Below, in pieces: positions 44,118 to 55,152 of a stretch of DNA of 64,000 nt (the stretch's first letter is position 1; every line of letters starts with the position of its first letter). The notes beneath the pieces are model-generated. The model saw only the letters and a list, made by a program, of their open reading frames with translations. It had not been told where the DNA came from and searched no databases. Source of the stretch: Sphaerosporella brunnea (taxonomy: Eukaryota > Ascomycota > Pezizomycetes > Pezizales > Pyronemataceae); assembly GCA_008704415.1 (NCBI GenBank), contig VXIS01000011.1, positions 248,001-312,000 of the forward strand, in the 5' to 3' direction. The translations under genes and the position numbers were made by a program.

Positions 44118-44435
44118 ATGGGCACAATGTCTGGCAACAATCATCACCACAACCACCACTACAACAACCACCACGTCTACCACATGGACAACCACTACAA
44201 CCGCTACAAGCGCAACCACTCGAACAACGAAGCCACTATGCTAAGCTTTGTCAGCAGCTACGAGGCCGGAACGGATTTGACCGGGTTCTTTACTCACTTT
44301 GAGAAGCGGAACTCGGCGTACAGTGCTGACCCTGGCGTTGAGTTTCAGGTTCCTATGCAGCTGCAGGGAGAGGAGGCGGAGGTGAAGGTGAAGGTGAAGG
44401 AGGAGGTGAAGGAGGAGGAGGATGCGGTGCTTTAG
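44118..44435 (+). CDS. small His/Asn-rich hypothetical protein
   Basis: 105 aa from ATG 44118, after C/T-rich leader-like DNA with CACCACCAACATGG start context. Residues 1-45 are rich in His, Asn and Tyr (SGNNHHHNHHYNNHHVYHMD). The middle reads SFVSSYEAGTDLTGFFTHFE, and the end is charged with alternating KV/KEE repeats. The His cluster could bind metal, but no domain is recognised. Low complexity at both ends makes the coding call uncertain. It is convergent with FMN1, whose stop is about 150 bp away. Confidence 0.45.
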   Translation: MGTMSGNNHHHNHHYNNHHVYHMDNHYNRYKRNHSNNEATMLSFVSSYEAGTDLTGFFTHFEKRNSAYSADPGVEFQVPMQLQGEEAEVKVKVKEEVKEEEDAVL

Positions 44436-44586
44436 GAGGGATGGAATGAGAGAAATGGAGAAGGAGATGATGTCTATTCTCTAGCATGCATGTATCGTAA
44501 CCTCATCTCATCTAACTCTACTCTACTCTGCAACCTATCGTAACAACAACATCGATACATGAAAACAAGTAGATACAGATCTTCGC

Positions 44587-45165
44587 TCACAGCTTCTCCG
44601 ATGACGGCGACGCATCCTCCTTCTCCTCCTCCTCAAAAGCTGTCAAGAAAGGATCCTCCCTGAACTTTGCATAAGCCGGGCGTTTCAGGCTCTCCAGCCC
44701 GACGCGAATATCCATCTTGATGTCGTCGATCAGCGCCTCCTTGCTGACGTAGTCATACTCGGGGCGGATCCAGCCCAAGACCACGAGGCGCATCTCGACG
44801 CCGTAGAAATCCGCCTTGAAGCTGTGGATGATGTGCACCTCGACGCTGCGCACCGTGTTTTTGTAGAACGGGTTCCAGCCGACCGACATCACCATGGGAA
44901 AGACTGTGCCGCCGGAGGGGGCGTAGTCCGGGTGCGAAGGCGGCAGATTTAGGGATGCGAACCCGTAGTATATCCCCGATTCGATCTCGGAACATCCCCC
45001 GACTGAGAGACCAGAGATCGGGATGTTGGCCGTAGGGATCTGGAGCTCTTTGGATCCCCGCCCGAAGCCTTTGATGACGGGGCCTTTGAGACGCAGCGGG
45101 AAGGGGGGCTCGGGGCCGGAGTCTGGGCCGGCGAGGAGCGGGCGCTCTTCGGTTGGCACGCGCAT
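44587..45165 (-). CDS. FMN1: riboflavin kinase
   Basis: Single exon, 192 aa. It contains the diagnostic flavokinase motif GFGRGSKELQIPTANIP, then ESGIYYGFASLNLPPSHPDY, FPMVMSVGWNPFYKNTVRSV, EVHIIHSFKADFYGVEMRLV, LGWIRPEYDYVSKEALID and the C-terminal helix DDIKMDIRVGLESLKRPAYA. Asn in PTANIP and Glu in the EVHI segment are the expected ATP/riboflavin site residues. Fmn1 phosphorylates riboflavin to FMN with ATP. Its length and single-domain form are typical of fungi (no FAD synthetase part). The start MRVPTEERPLLAGPDSGPEP is followed by the conserved PFPLRLKGPVIKGFG. Confidence 0.96.
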   Translation of the reverse strand: MRVPTEERPLLAGPDSGPEPPFPLRLKGPVIKGFGRGSKELQIPTANIPISGLSVGGCSEIESGIYYGFASLNLPPSHPDYAPSGGTVFPMVMSVGWNPFYKNTVRSVEVHIIHSFKADFYGVEMRLVVLGWIRPEYDYVSKEALIDDIKMDIRVGLESLKRPAYAKFREDPFLTAFEEEEKEDASPSSEKL

Positions 45166-45421
45166 TGTTGGTGGAGTGTTTGTGTTGATGGTGGGGGGTA
45201 CAAGGTACGTATCTATCTATGGCATTGAATTACTAAAGCTATGATGCGGCTCAAGACAGAAGGGTTTTGCCCTTGAAAAGAACTTCAGAGAAAGAATTGG
45301 GCGATCTGCAAGTGCTGAACTTCTTTTCCCACCACCGACGCGCGACTTTCCCCGCCTCACAGCTCCTTCCCCGCGCTAGATTCCGCCAGATAATAAACCC
45401 CCCCCCCGGACGAGAAGAAAA

Positions 45422-46441
45422 ATGACCACCAGACCTATGCCCGCCGACTCCCGGCCTGAACACATCGATGCCATCCTCGCCGGCCTCGACAGATACAACC
45501 CCGAGACCGTCTCCACGTTCCAGGACTATGTGCAGTACCAGTGCGAGAACCGGACATACGACGCGTTGGCGAATTTGGCCTTGTTGAAGCTGTGAGTGTT
45601 GCTCTACCCAGCTTGTGTGTGTGTGTGTGTGTGGTGTGTGTATGAGCGGGGTCGTCAAGGATGAACATTCCAGTCAACGTTTCCTATTACCTGAACGAGG
45701 GAGTAACGCCCCTCAACATGAAGCCAATACAACCGTGTTTCTGAACCTGACGACGCGTATTGCGATTGCGTTTTCTTTCCCAGTGGTGATGGTGTGTGTA
45801 TGATGGCATGACTTGCTGACCGGAAGGAATTGTAACCGCACAGCTACCAGTTCAACCCCCACCTCACCAAAGAAGAGACCATCACCAACATCCTCGTAAA
45901 AGCCCTCACCATCTTCCCCTCCCCGGACTTCAGTCTGTGTCTGCACCTCCTCCCCCCGAACATCCTTGACGCCGCCACCGCTACCGACGCCCTCAGCGAT
46001 GCCGTCCGCAAGCTTACCACCCTCAACGAGCTCATCGAGAGCGGATCTTACCGCGAGTTCTGGGTCGCGTACGAGAGCGACGATCTCTACGCTGACCTGG
46101 TCGCTGATTGTGCCGGCTTCGAGGACACCATGCGTGATGCCATCGCCCTGCAGATCAGTATGATCGCGCGCGAGGTCAGCAAGGAGCTAGCGCAGGGCTG
46201 GCTCAACGTGAGCGCTGAGGACTTGCCGGAAGTCATCACCAGGCTCGGCTGGACTATTGAGGGCGACAAAGTCAAGCTTCCCATCAACAAGGAGAACGAG
46301 GCGAAGACGACGGTGTTCAGGGAGAACGTCCAGTTCAACCGTAGGTGTTCCTTTCTCGGCAGAGGGCGGCTGCTCAGGAGCTAACAACAAAACGCAGAGT
46401 TCCATAACGTCATCCGGAGGGGCTTCGAGCAGGCGGTTTAG
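45422..46441 (+). CDS. eIF3k: eukaryotic translation initiation factor 3 subunit K
   Basis: Three exons: 45422-45591, 45844-46340, 46398-46441; 236 aa. It starts [20 protein letters not shown], then [60 protein letters not shown] and [20 protein letters not shown], ending [18 protein letters not shown]. This is the CSN8/PSMD8/eIF3k (PCI-type) family: N-terminal HEAT-like helices and a winged helix. eIF3k is a non-core subunit present in filamentous fungi and animals but lost from budding yeast. Intron 1 is 252 bp with a (GT)n run. Confidence 0.95.
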
Positions 46442-46796
46442 AGCGTCAGGTGTTTTGGTGGCGGTGGTGGGGTTTTTCTGCGTTGTAAATACCTCCTCCT
46501 AGCATTCGATTCGGGGACAACATTGTTGCTGGGCGGGCGGGCGCTGGAGTTGCGGAGTCAAAACATAAAAAAGCGCGGATTTGTTCAGTTCTTTCGCGCG
46601 TGCGATGATGAAGCTCGTATTCGTGTTGCAACGTCACTCAGAATGATGATGGCTTGGTGGCATGCATGTTTTGGATGATATCACCACCACTCACCGTCGC
46701 GTCTGTCTCAGCCCTCGGCATCGCCATATAACCAGCCACCAGCCGCTTCACGATGCCGCAGCACACCGTGGCCGCCGCCCTCATCCCATCGCATCA
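46442..46796. other. intergenic between eIF3k and the HNH gene
   Basis: 355 bp; promoter of the HNH gene. Nothing else seen. Confidence 0.5.
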
Positions 46797-47516
46797 ATGG
46801 CTTCGAACGCCAGCGCACAAGCAAGCACCAACTTCGCGCTGCTGCGGGAATGTCTCTCTCTGCCGATCCTACGGCAAGCGGCGCAGCCCGCGTCTTCTCC
46901 GTCCACGCGCAGGGCCAAACGCAAGCAGAAGTCCAAAAATCCCAACAGCAGCAGCACACCAGCGCCCGAAGCGCCCACAGACGACGACGACGCCACAGAA
47001 CTCGCCGACTTCATCGACTACCTCAGCACCGAGCTCTTCTCGGCCCTCCCGGGGCCACTCCAGACCCTGACCGCGCACACCACCACCACCACCGTGGCTA
47101 CGCCCGCAGACTTCCCGCCGCACCTGCTGGACACGCTGCGCGCGTACACCACCGCCGAGCCGGAGGCGCTGCTGCGCGGCGTGGTGGCGGAGTACACGGC
47201 GGCGGCGCAGGCGCCGCCGCCGGTGTGGAGCCGCACGCGTCCCGCCGACGGCCGCTGCCAGATGTGCGCGCGCGCCGTGCCGCTGACGTACCACCACCTG
47301 TTTCCGCGCGAGGTGCACGACAAGGCGGTGCGGCGCGGCTGGTGCGCGGCGAAGGCGGAGCTGGGCCGCGTCGCGTGGGTGTGCAGGCCCTGCCACGACT
47401 TTGTGCATCGCCTCGCGCCGAACGAGGAGCTGGCGCGCGACTGGAACACCCTCGACGCGCTGATGGCGCGGGAGGACGTTGCCAGCTGGCGCCGGTGGGT
47501 GGGAAGGCAGAGGTAA
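46797..47516 (+). CDS. HNH-type zinc-binding protein of unknown function
   Basis: Single exon, 239 aa from ATG 46797 (MASNASAQASTNFALLRECL). Residues 30-70 are basic then Pro/Asp-rich. The HNH part is C-terminal: CQMCARAVPLTYHHLFPREVH (Cys154, Cys157, His166-His167, His174), then VAWVCRPCHDFVHRLAPNEE (Cys196, Cys199, His200, His204). The C-x2-C...HH...C-x2-C-H pattern fits a zinc-stabilised HNH nuclease fold like that of bacterial YisB, known in several fungi as a short hypothetical protein. Cellular role and substrate are unknown. Coding sequence is strongly G/C-ending at third positions. Confidence 0.8.
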   Translation: MASNASAQASTNFALLRECLSLPILRQAAQPASSPSTRRAKRKQKSKNPNSSSTPAPEAPTDDDDATELADFIDYLSTELFSALPGPLQTLTAHTTTTTVATPADFPPHLLDTLRAYTTAEPEALLRGVVAEYTAAAQAPPPVWSRTRPADGRCQMCARAVPLTYHHLFPREVHDKAVRRGWCAAKAELGRVAWVCRPCHDFVHRLAPNEELARDWNTLDALMAREDVASWRRWVGRQR

Positions 47517-48040
47517 TTTCACCTCCCGGTTGTTGGATCCGGTTGTCGCGCGTTTGTTTATGATGGATGGGTAGGGGAGGGAGTGAAGATGTACGTAAAA
47601 CTCAACATCAAAATCACAATCCATTTTTCTGGGGGGGGGGGGAATAAATAAGCTTGAGCTCAAGCTTTCTCCTCCACCATGAAATCTCACATACTTTGGC
47701 TATAGCTACCACCCCCCCAAGTTCTGTTCCCGTTTCCGTTTTCATTTCCGTTTTTCCGTTGTAGGTAGCTCAGTAACTCGGGGCTACAACAGCCTTTCTT
47801 TGACCATGCATGCCTGCCCAAGCCCCGTTTTCGACACCCGTGCTGGATTTTTTGCTGTGGTTTCTCGTCGAGGTTAGTGTCGAGGGAGGGCAGAGCAGTG
47901 AAGAAGAGTGAGGAGCTGTGATTATGGCATTCGTCCAGAAACTTGGAATGATATAACACGCTGGGATTTAGCGAGAGCCCACGCATGCAAAATCTGCTTC
48001 AAAAGAAAAGGGGTATATATGTACAAGAACCTTCCGCTAT
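47517..48040. other. convergent 3' regions, no gene seen
   Basis: 524 bp between stops of the HNH gene and the aminotransferase-fold gene, with a G-run near 47630 and CCGTTTTC repeats near 47720-47760. Confidence 0.5.
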
Positions 48041-49523
48041 CTATCCCAGCAAATCCTTCAAATCCACCCGCTGCCTGCCCTTTCTCATCCTTCCCATAGC
48101 TTCCGCGATTCTCTTGACCCCTTCTTCCAAGCGTGCCGCCTCTTCCCACGCCAAGCACAGCCTCAGACACCCGTCGCAATCCATACCCACGAACGTGCCT
48201 CCCCCCGCGTATTCCACCAGAATATTCCACTCCTCCTTCAGGTGCGCACAAAGCACGGTCCCATCGCACCAGCCGGGCAGCCTCACCCACATCCACCAGC
48301 CGCCCTTGCTCTGCCGCGGCAGCACCGCGCCCAGCGGCACCAACTCGCGCTCCGCGGCCGCAACCAGCGCTTTTCTTCTGGCCGAAAATGTTGGGAGCAG
48401 AACGTCCCGCAGCAACCCCTGCAGCGTCCCCGTCGTCAACAGGTTCCCCACAAACGTGGCGGCCAGCTGGCTAGGTGCTCCGCCGGCAACCGTAGTCCCA
48501 ACCTCTCCGAGTGTTTCGACGAACTCCGGCGCTCCTTGTAGCCAGCCCACCCTGCACCCGGGCGCGACCAGCGTGCTGAAGCTTGAGCTGGATACCGCGT
48601 TGCCGTATACAGCTCTGCCGGGGGTTTCGCGGTCGAGATCCACCAGTCGTCGCAGCGGCCATGATTCCTCCTCCGAGTCGGGGAGCGAAAAGAAATCCGC
48701 CGCATCATCCGCTACAATCAAAGCATCGTAGCGCCGAGCGAGGGTAAGCAGTTCCTTCCTTCTAGCCAGGGGGATCGTGGCGCCCGTGGGGTCGCGAAAA
48801 GCCGGCTGGCACACAATCAGGTGTTTGTAAATCTTCGGATATTTCTCGGGGGCCTTGAAAGCGGGGCGAATATTGACGGCAGCGGTAGCGCGGGCCTCGG
48901 CCTCGCTCATTCCGCGCGCCAGGGCCTCCAATTCAATGCCATTCGCATCCTCGGCCACGTATTGTATCTTCCCCTCCAAGCCAGCGTCTTCAAAGATGCG
49001 CACACACTTCCGTGGGCTGGGCGCAACAAGCCACACCGACCGCGTGTACACCGGGTCCGAAAACTTCTGCAGTATCGCCGCGAGTCCCTGGGATGCACCT
49101 TGAGCTGATCAGCCCCCACACCCCACCCCTTCTGCGTGGGAAAACGAGGAATTCACCTCCGGTGATGCAGATGTCCTCGACCTTGATCGCTTCCTCGCCG
49201 TAGAATGCCGCAAGCCAGTCTGTGATGGCGGTCCGCAGTGCTGTTGACCCAAGCGGAGGACCCGGGAGTAGCGAGTCGGCGTATGCGAAGGGATCCGTCA
49301 ACACTGACCGACATGCATATGCGATCGAGGCGGCGGGGAGCAGTCGTGGGCTCTGGCAGGATTTCTGGAGGTCGATGTGGGCGAGGGGAGGATCTGGCTG
49401 TGGCTGTGGCGGCGACGGCGAGACGCGGTGCGGCGTGCGGTGGCAGTAGGAGCTTAAAGAGCTGGAGCGGCGAGAGCGACGGAAGTCGCCGCGGGAGTCT
49501 CTTGACAGCGTTGGTGGAGACAT
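48041..49523 (-). CDS. class I/II aminotransferase-fold protein lacking the PLP lysine (probable pseudoenzyme)
   Basis: Two exons: 49523-49157 and 49098-48041; 474 aa. Fold motifs of the YER152C/2-aminoadipate-aminotransferase type are clear: SVLTDPFAYADSLLPGPPLG, VEDICITGGASQGLAAILQK, IVCQPAFRDPTGATIPLARR, ALIVADDAADFFSLP, SSSSFSTLVAPGCRVGWLQG and DGCLRLCLAWEEAARLEEGV. However the lysine expected in SFSK-x-LAPG is Thr298. The PLP-contacting Tyr (D-x-x-Y) is Ala256, and the Asn of NP[ST]G is Asp225. The pyridine-contacting Asp (253) and the two arginine regions remain. The frame is intact and codon use matches neighbours, so it is not simply decaying. The N-terminus (MSPPTLSRDSRGDFRRSRRS) is Arg/Ser-rich and could be a targeting signal. 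A non-transaminase role is inferred. Confidence 0.82.
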
Positions 49524-50670
49524 TCTTCGGAGCAGCAGCAGCAGCGAAGAAAAAAAAACAAAAATATATATATTTTTTTTAATTTTTTCCCCCCCCTCGC
49601 GAACAGGTTACGCGACCGGCTCTAAGTAAGATATAGATGCGTTAAGACGGGAGACGATCAGAGCACAAGTGGGGCGTTTTGTTGGGTTTTTTGCCCACGA
49701 TACCAAATGATGCCACCACCACCACCACCACCCGATACGCTCCTGGCCTCCGATTGTGCCGGAAAAACTTAGGGCCGAAAGCTCTGTCGATAGATACCGA
49801 GATGTACTGGATTGGAAGCAGCGCATGGACGTGCCCGAAACAGCCCCCCACGTGGGGGGGGTGGTGGGGCGATATCGCTGACCAAACATTTATACATACT
49901 CAGTATCTCTTGCTGCTGCTTCCGCCTATAAGAAAGAGTACGGGCACGGCGCGATACATACGAATCCATCAAAGTGTCAGTGTCAGCCCTGCGCGAATAG
50001 CTTTTTTTTTTCGCCGATGCTGTAAGGGACAAAAGCACCGCAGTCTTTTCCTTATCATCACCCGTGCAAGGCAGGAAGGGTCCCAATCGTTGTTATCGTT
50101 ACGGCCCACGATGTGGATGTGTGGTCAACGCTGACCGCTAGATAGACGTAGTAGAGGGTCCAACCGTCTCGGAACGTTCCGTGGCCCTTGGAAACCTCGA
50201 GCCGCCGTTTTTTTCTGCCGCTCCGATGCATGATCTCCGGCTAGGGCTACGTGCATATATGGAAGTGCGGCATAGATAGATGGATAGCGTGTGCGAAGGC
50301 AGATAGATTGGCCGAGACACCTACATATATGATAGTTAGCTGTGACGTGATCCCGTCGATATGAGCACGTCATGTCTGTCTGTTCACAGCTCAACAGTTC
50401 CTTCAGCTCGTAGGACAAGTCTTCTCGAACGAGCACCGAGACGGACGGCCAAGATCTTTTCTCGAGAAAGAGCGAGCTGGAGCAGGGTTTAAATAGATTG
50501 GTGTTCGAGGATCAACGCCTCACTATCTTGGTTCTCGGACCCTTTTATTGGGCCCACGGTCCGGATATCGAACCGTAGCTCAGCAATCTGCCAAATCCCG
50601 ATGCACAGATCGCCTCGAGCTTTCTGTTCGCGACAATAAAAGATGTTTCTCGGAGGAACAAAAGACTGGA
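49524..50670. other. intergenic, no protein gene seen
   Basis: About 1.15 kb with A/T runs (49546-49586), CCA triplets (49711-49731) and no conserved frame. Confidence 0.5.
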
Positions 50671-50756
50671 TTCCGTTACGGGGAATCGAACCCCGGTCTA
50701 GCCGGTTTGATGCTCTGCTTGAGAGCGGCTGATGCTAGCCACTACACCATAACGGA
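50671..50756 (-). tRNA. tRNA-Glu (CTC) with a short intron
   Basis: Read on minus, the 7-bp acceptor stem TCCGTTA pairs perfectly with TAACGGA. The T arm is CGGGG-TTCGATT-CCCCG. The anticodon stem AGCCG pairs with CGGCT around a loop with anticodon CTC. About 14 nt (AGCAGAGCATCAAA) sit after position 37, the normal place of a nuclear tRNA intron. The TCCGTTATGGTGTAGTGGCT start is typical of eukaryotic tRNA-Glu, and the A and B box regions are present. Confidence 0.92.
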
Positions 50757-51144
50757 GACATTGGCGGTTGCCCGAAAGCGAATAAGATCGTCGGAGCCTG
50801 GCACGGCAGAAAGGCTTGATTTGCAGGTTACAAGGCCCCACTTATCACAGTGTCTGAGGAAGGAAATTATTCGAGTCCGGCGATGCACCTTGTTGTGGAT
50901 TCAGAAGTTGGGCCCTTTTACGAACTCGGATGGCCGGGGTTGATATGGATGCCTCGTCAAGAAGCGAACAATCATCAACCAACAATCGGTCCATGGATCA
51001 TCAGCTGTTTTTTTTGTTGGCATTCCACGTCTACCCATGTATGGCTATACTGTGTCGTCTGGGAGGAGCAAAGATGAAAGTCACTCTTCCTAAGAAAGTC
51101 ACCGACGGCCACAAAGTTTGCAAGTCACTTGTTCGACGGTGCAA
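50757..51144. other. intergenic between tRNA-Glu and the BED gene
   Basis: 388 bp with no coding signal. Confidence 0.5.
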
Positions 51145-52012
51145 TTACCCCTCAACTTTAACTTTCTTCCCGTCCCCCCCCGCGTCCGCGGCATCAGACC
51201 CCCGTTTCCCCAATCCCTTCCGAGGCCCCATACCATCCAATAGCAGCCTGCAAGGCCCAGCCAAAACCCTCACCACTTTCCTCGAAGCCCTCTGCTCTGT
51301 CGCTGGCGCAGTGACTGCCGGCGGTCCAGCCGTCTTCCTGCTGCCGCTGCTGCTGGTGGTGTCCGAACTCATGAGCACCGCGCGCTCAAAATTCTGCTTC
51401 GCCGCTTCAATCGATATCCCCACCTCTGCGGCCACCTTGTTGATGTCCGGCTGCGGGGGGAACGGTCACCGATTAGCAGGCATGTCTGTCGGTATGGGCC
51501 ACGAGCGGGTTGGGTAGATACCTTTACGGTGTGGCGCAAGCACGAGACCAGGAACCGGAGGAAAGTCTCGTCCAAAGGGGGAGGAGGAGGAAGAGGGGGA
51601 GGAGGTCCTCTGCGTCTCGGTCCCTCCTCTGCCTCTTCCTCTTCCTCCTTATCCGCAAGCCACCTACCCTCCACCGCCTGTCGTCGCTGTTCCTGAGCGG
51701 TGGTGGGGACGTCGACATCGATCTTGTGTGCCCTTGCCAGATGCTTCCTTGCGTTCCCGATGGAGCTACGGTTATACCGCTTCTTACCTAACGCGGCCAA
51801 CGAAAGTCCAATCAATCGATTAGGATCCACGTGGTGTTTGTGTTGTTTGTGTTGGGGGGAGGGGGAGGGGGCTTACACAACTTGCATTCCCAGAAGTGAA
51901 CACCCTCAGCATCCACAACGGGGTTTCCGTATTTCCACGAGGGGCTGCGGAGCTGCTGCTCTTCTGGCAGCGGAGGAGGAGGAGGAGGAGGCGGCGGCGG
52001 CGGCGGCGACAT
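51145..52012 (-). CDS. BED-type zinc finger protein with a C-terminal Myb/SANT-like helix region
   Basis: Three exons: 52012-51877, 51787-51522, 51450-51145; 235 aa. After a run of about 12 prolines, the BED finger reads SPSWKYGNPVVDAEGVHFWE, CKLCKKRYNRSSIGNARKHL and ARAHKI, with ligands Cys43, Cys46, His61 and His66 and the aromatic W-x-Y start. The middle is acidic then Pro-rich (EEEEEAEEGPRRRGPPPP). The C-terminal part, LDETFLRFLVSCLRHTVKPD then INKVAAEVGISIEAAKQNFE, looks like a short SANT/Myb-type helical unit common in small fungal DNA-binding proteins. BED fingers occur in transposase-derived and chromatin proteins; here no transposase domain follows. Probably a nuclear DNA-binding protein. 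Confidence 0.8.
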
Positions 52013-53989
52013 CTGTACAGATGAGCGTTTGTAGGAGCGGGGCTTTAATCACAGCAGTTCGAGCTCGGGCCAAAAAAAGACCACGTCATGGAAAAGATTG
52101 TAACCGGTGTGGAGAGGGGGGGGGGTAGAAAGTAATAGTTTTTTTTTTTTTTTCTTTTTCCCTTTATATCTGAGTTTTTGGCACAACCTCGGCAAAGAAG
52201 TCTTCCCCCAGCAAGGTTTTGGTTCTGGTCTGGCCTGGCCTAAATGTTTCTATAGATGGGACCACATCCGCAAAAAGATGACAAACTGCGATGGGGCATT
52301 ACATTGCGGGATTGTTTATGTAGAGCGGCGTTAGTTTGGGTATTCTGGGTACCTATACGCTTCAACCCTGGCCTGGGCTGGAGAAAACGGTTCTTCGGTT
52401 TGCCGCGGACGACGACGACCCACTGGCCCACTCACGGTTTATCGCTCGCTCGCTCTATCGAACCAGACTCGTGAAGTCAACACATAAATAACTCCACATC
52501 AACTAGTCCAAGGTAAAGGTAACGAGTGTTTTCCTCCTCCCCCCCCCCTCCTCAACACAAACGCAAATGCAAAGACCAAGGCCAGTCCATCCAAGCAGGT
52601 CCATCATGTCGTTTACCGGTACGCTCGAGGAATGGCTAGTGTGATATGGTTGGAGCAAAAACACTACAGATCTATCCAGGTAAGGTGGTGGTCGTTGGTT
52701 TGGTGGCTCGGTACTCGATTGATTCCTTGGAAGCATAGGTAGGTACAGGAGTTAGATCTGCTAGGCGGCTTTCTGGATCTGCTCTCGTGCTTGACTTGGC
52801 GTCTGAAGTCAGATCTTAGGCAGAGTAGCTAGAAGACAAGTCGTAGGCCGGTCTCCCCCCCCCCCCACCTTAGCCGGGCGGCCCGGAGCGGCGCGAGGCC
52901 TTGGGACTTTCATTCGGTCACGGTGCATCATCTGCACGGTAGCGTTGGGGGCAATGACATTTTGGAAGGCACTGCACAGCCCCCCCCTCCCCCCAAGTGC
53001 AGAACGGGGGGTAGATGGGTAGATTACCTAAGGAAATGGGTGAGAAGCGGGTGAGGCTTGGCGCGAGTAATCTTTCATGATATCTTCTGGTGACAACTCC
53101 GAGTTCCCCTCCGACACAAGTCATACACTGAAAAAGGAAGTACCGAAACTCAATGGAAAGCGTAGTTTGACCTGAGATAATCAAAAAAAAAAAAAAAAAA
53201 AAAAGAAATCAAAGCACTATTGTTTGTTTTTGGCTGGTGCCGTGTGGCTCTGTTCTGCCCTCTGCACTTTTGGGGGGGTGAGGCCCCAACGCCTATTGCA
53301 CGGCTTGGTGTTCGCAAGGGTTTACCGGGCTCCCTCCTTCCTCTGAAATGATGGCTACCAGTGTCGAAAGTGTTGAGTAGTTACAGCTACATGACATTAA
53401 TCGTATGGAAAGAGATGATATAAGATTATATAATGGGGGGTGATGGGCTAATGGATCCTTCATTGTATGTATTCGGCGCTGCGGCCTACGACTAGATAGC
53501 CGCCTCGTGAGGCAAAACTTACCCGCGATTCCGCGTTTAGGACTTGTGTGGAACCGCTAAGTGACCTTACATACAAATCCCCCCCCCCCCCAACCGACGG
53601 GCATCTGCGATCGCAAGTGCCAAAGCGTTCTGCATACTATGCAGTTATGCTTAAAAGAGACGGGGCCAAGCATCCGTGCAGCGGCTGCGCGTGTGCGACA
53701 CAAGCCGCAGAACTTCTCACGATTGGGCGTCTTTGACGAAAGTTGGAAATTGACGTCTCGGCGTGACGGGTTTTGCATTCTGTGGCTTTTTTTTCCCCCC
53801 CAAGAATTCTTGTCTCTCTCTTCTTGAGCGGCATCAAAAAGGGTGCTGCTGCCTCCGCGATGGGTGTGCGCTCTCCTGCAACACGCTGCGTTTTTTTTGT
53901 ATTGGCTGTTACAGTGACAGCTATCCATTCATTTGTTTGCCCTCTAACTTCAGTCATTCTTTTTTTTTTTTTCTGAGAAAGCAATAGAG
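52013..53989. other. 2-kb intergenic region, no gene seen
   Basis: Homopolymers are frequent (T near 52139-52154, C near 52855-52867, A near 53182-53203, C near 53580-53590). No frame on either strand resembles a protein family. Confidence 0.5.
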
Positions 53990-55152
53990 ATGCGTTTCCT
54001 GGTTCTCATCCTCCCGGCCATCCTCGGCCTCGTGGCCGCAGATGTGCCCGCCGGTGCCCTCAATCCTCCTCCCCCGGCTGAGTTATCTCCACGGGACCTG
54101 AGCCAGCTCAATCCTGTTCCCCCAGGTTCTCCTGCAGTCGAGCGTCGTGACCACACCTTTAGCCACGATGGTAACAAACCTCAAATCCCTCCCATGGAGT
54201 TTCACTCTGTTGACATCCACCAGTCGAACAATGCCGCCGCGAGCTCCTCAGGCACCGTGGCTGGCAAGAATACTGCACGTATTACTGGAGGCCGCGGGTG
54301 GAATACAGGACCAGGACCAGGACGGTGACCCGCACGCCGCAGCCGCGCACGACCACAGCTACTTTCGTGCTCACCGAGACCACAACCACCACGTCGACGT
54401 CGACATCGACCACCACCTCGGTGTCTACGGACTCGAGCACCACGACCGTGTGGACCACCACCACGCTCCGCGGCGGCGAATCCGTCGAGACCGCTGCGGC
54501 TGCGCCGGAGAAACGTGATCACCGCAGCCTGGAATACGCCATGCGCCGCTACCCCTACAGCGTCATCAGGTCCGCCTGCGCAAACGCCGTGGGAAGGACC
54601 CGCACCGTGTACCGCACCAGAACGGTGACGCGCACGGCGCAGCCGCGCACCAGGACGTTCACCACGTCGACGACGACCACGGCCACGGCCACGGCGGTCG
54701 CGACGAGCGTGGAAGTGACTGCGACAACGACGACGGAGGTGGTGACTGCCAGCGCCACCGAGACTGCATTCCCGCGCTACCCCTGCGGCGACGCCGACGG
54801 GGTGCCCGGCGGCAAACGGGACGGCGTATATGTCTGGGACGAGAATGGCTCCTCGCCGGTCCCCAACGACAAGATGGACATCGTGCAGACCAACGACGTG
54901 CACGACGCCAAGACGTGTTGCGATATTTGCTGGGGCTCGCCCGGCGGCGGGTGTGCCGTGTGGCGATTGGCAAAGCATAGCGATACCGAGGGCTATTGCT
55001 TCACCCTGTTCGGAAGTACGAACCATGGCGTTTGCCCCAACGAACCGCTGTTTTTGGAGCTGCAGTTTTCGCAGGAGTTACAGACTCGTGCAGGCGAGGA
55101 GTGGAGCGCTGGGCCTGGGCCGTGTACTCCAGATCTGCTGGATACTGAATAG
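53990..55152 (+). CDS. secreted Thr-rich cell-surface protein with internal duplication and Cys-rich C-terminal domain
   Basis: Two exons: 53990-54170 and 54224-55152; 369 aa. The 53-bp intron has a GTTGAC branch site; without it the second frame cannot be reached. The signal peptide is MRFLVLILPAILGLVAA. Two modules follow, each with RDH, a Cys-containing segment (residues ~55-85, EYCTYYWRPR; and ~150-180, RSACANAVG), YRTRTxTVTRT-QPRT, and a Thr/Ser run suited to O-glycosylation. KR sites (PEKRDH, GGKRDG) could be Kex2-cleaved. The C-terminal ~100 residues (PCGDADGVPGGKRDGVYVWD, DAKTCCDICWGSPGGGCAVW, and YCFTLFG) form a six-plus-cysteine domain resembling apple/PAN-like or WSC-like fungal modules. 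A wall- or surface-associated role is inferred. Confidence 0.75.
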
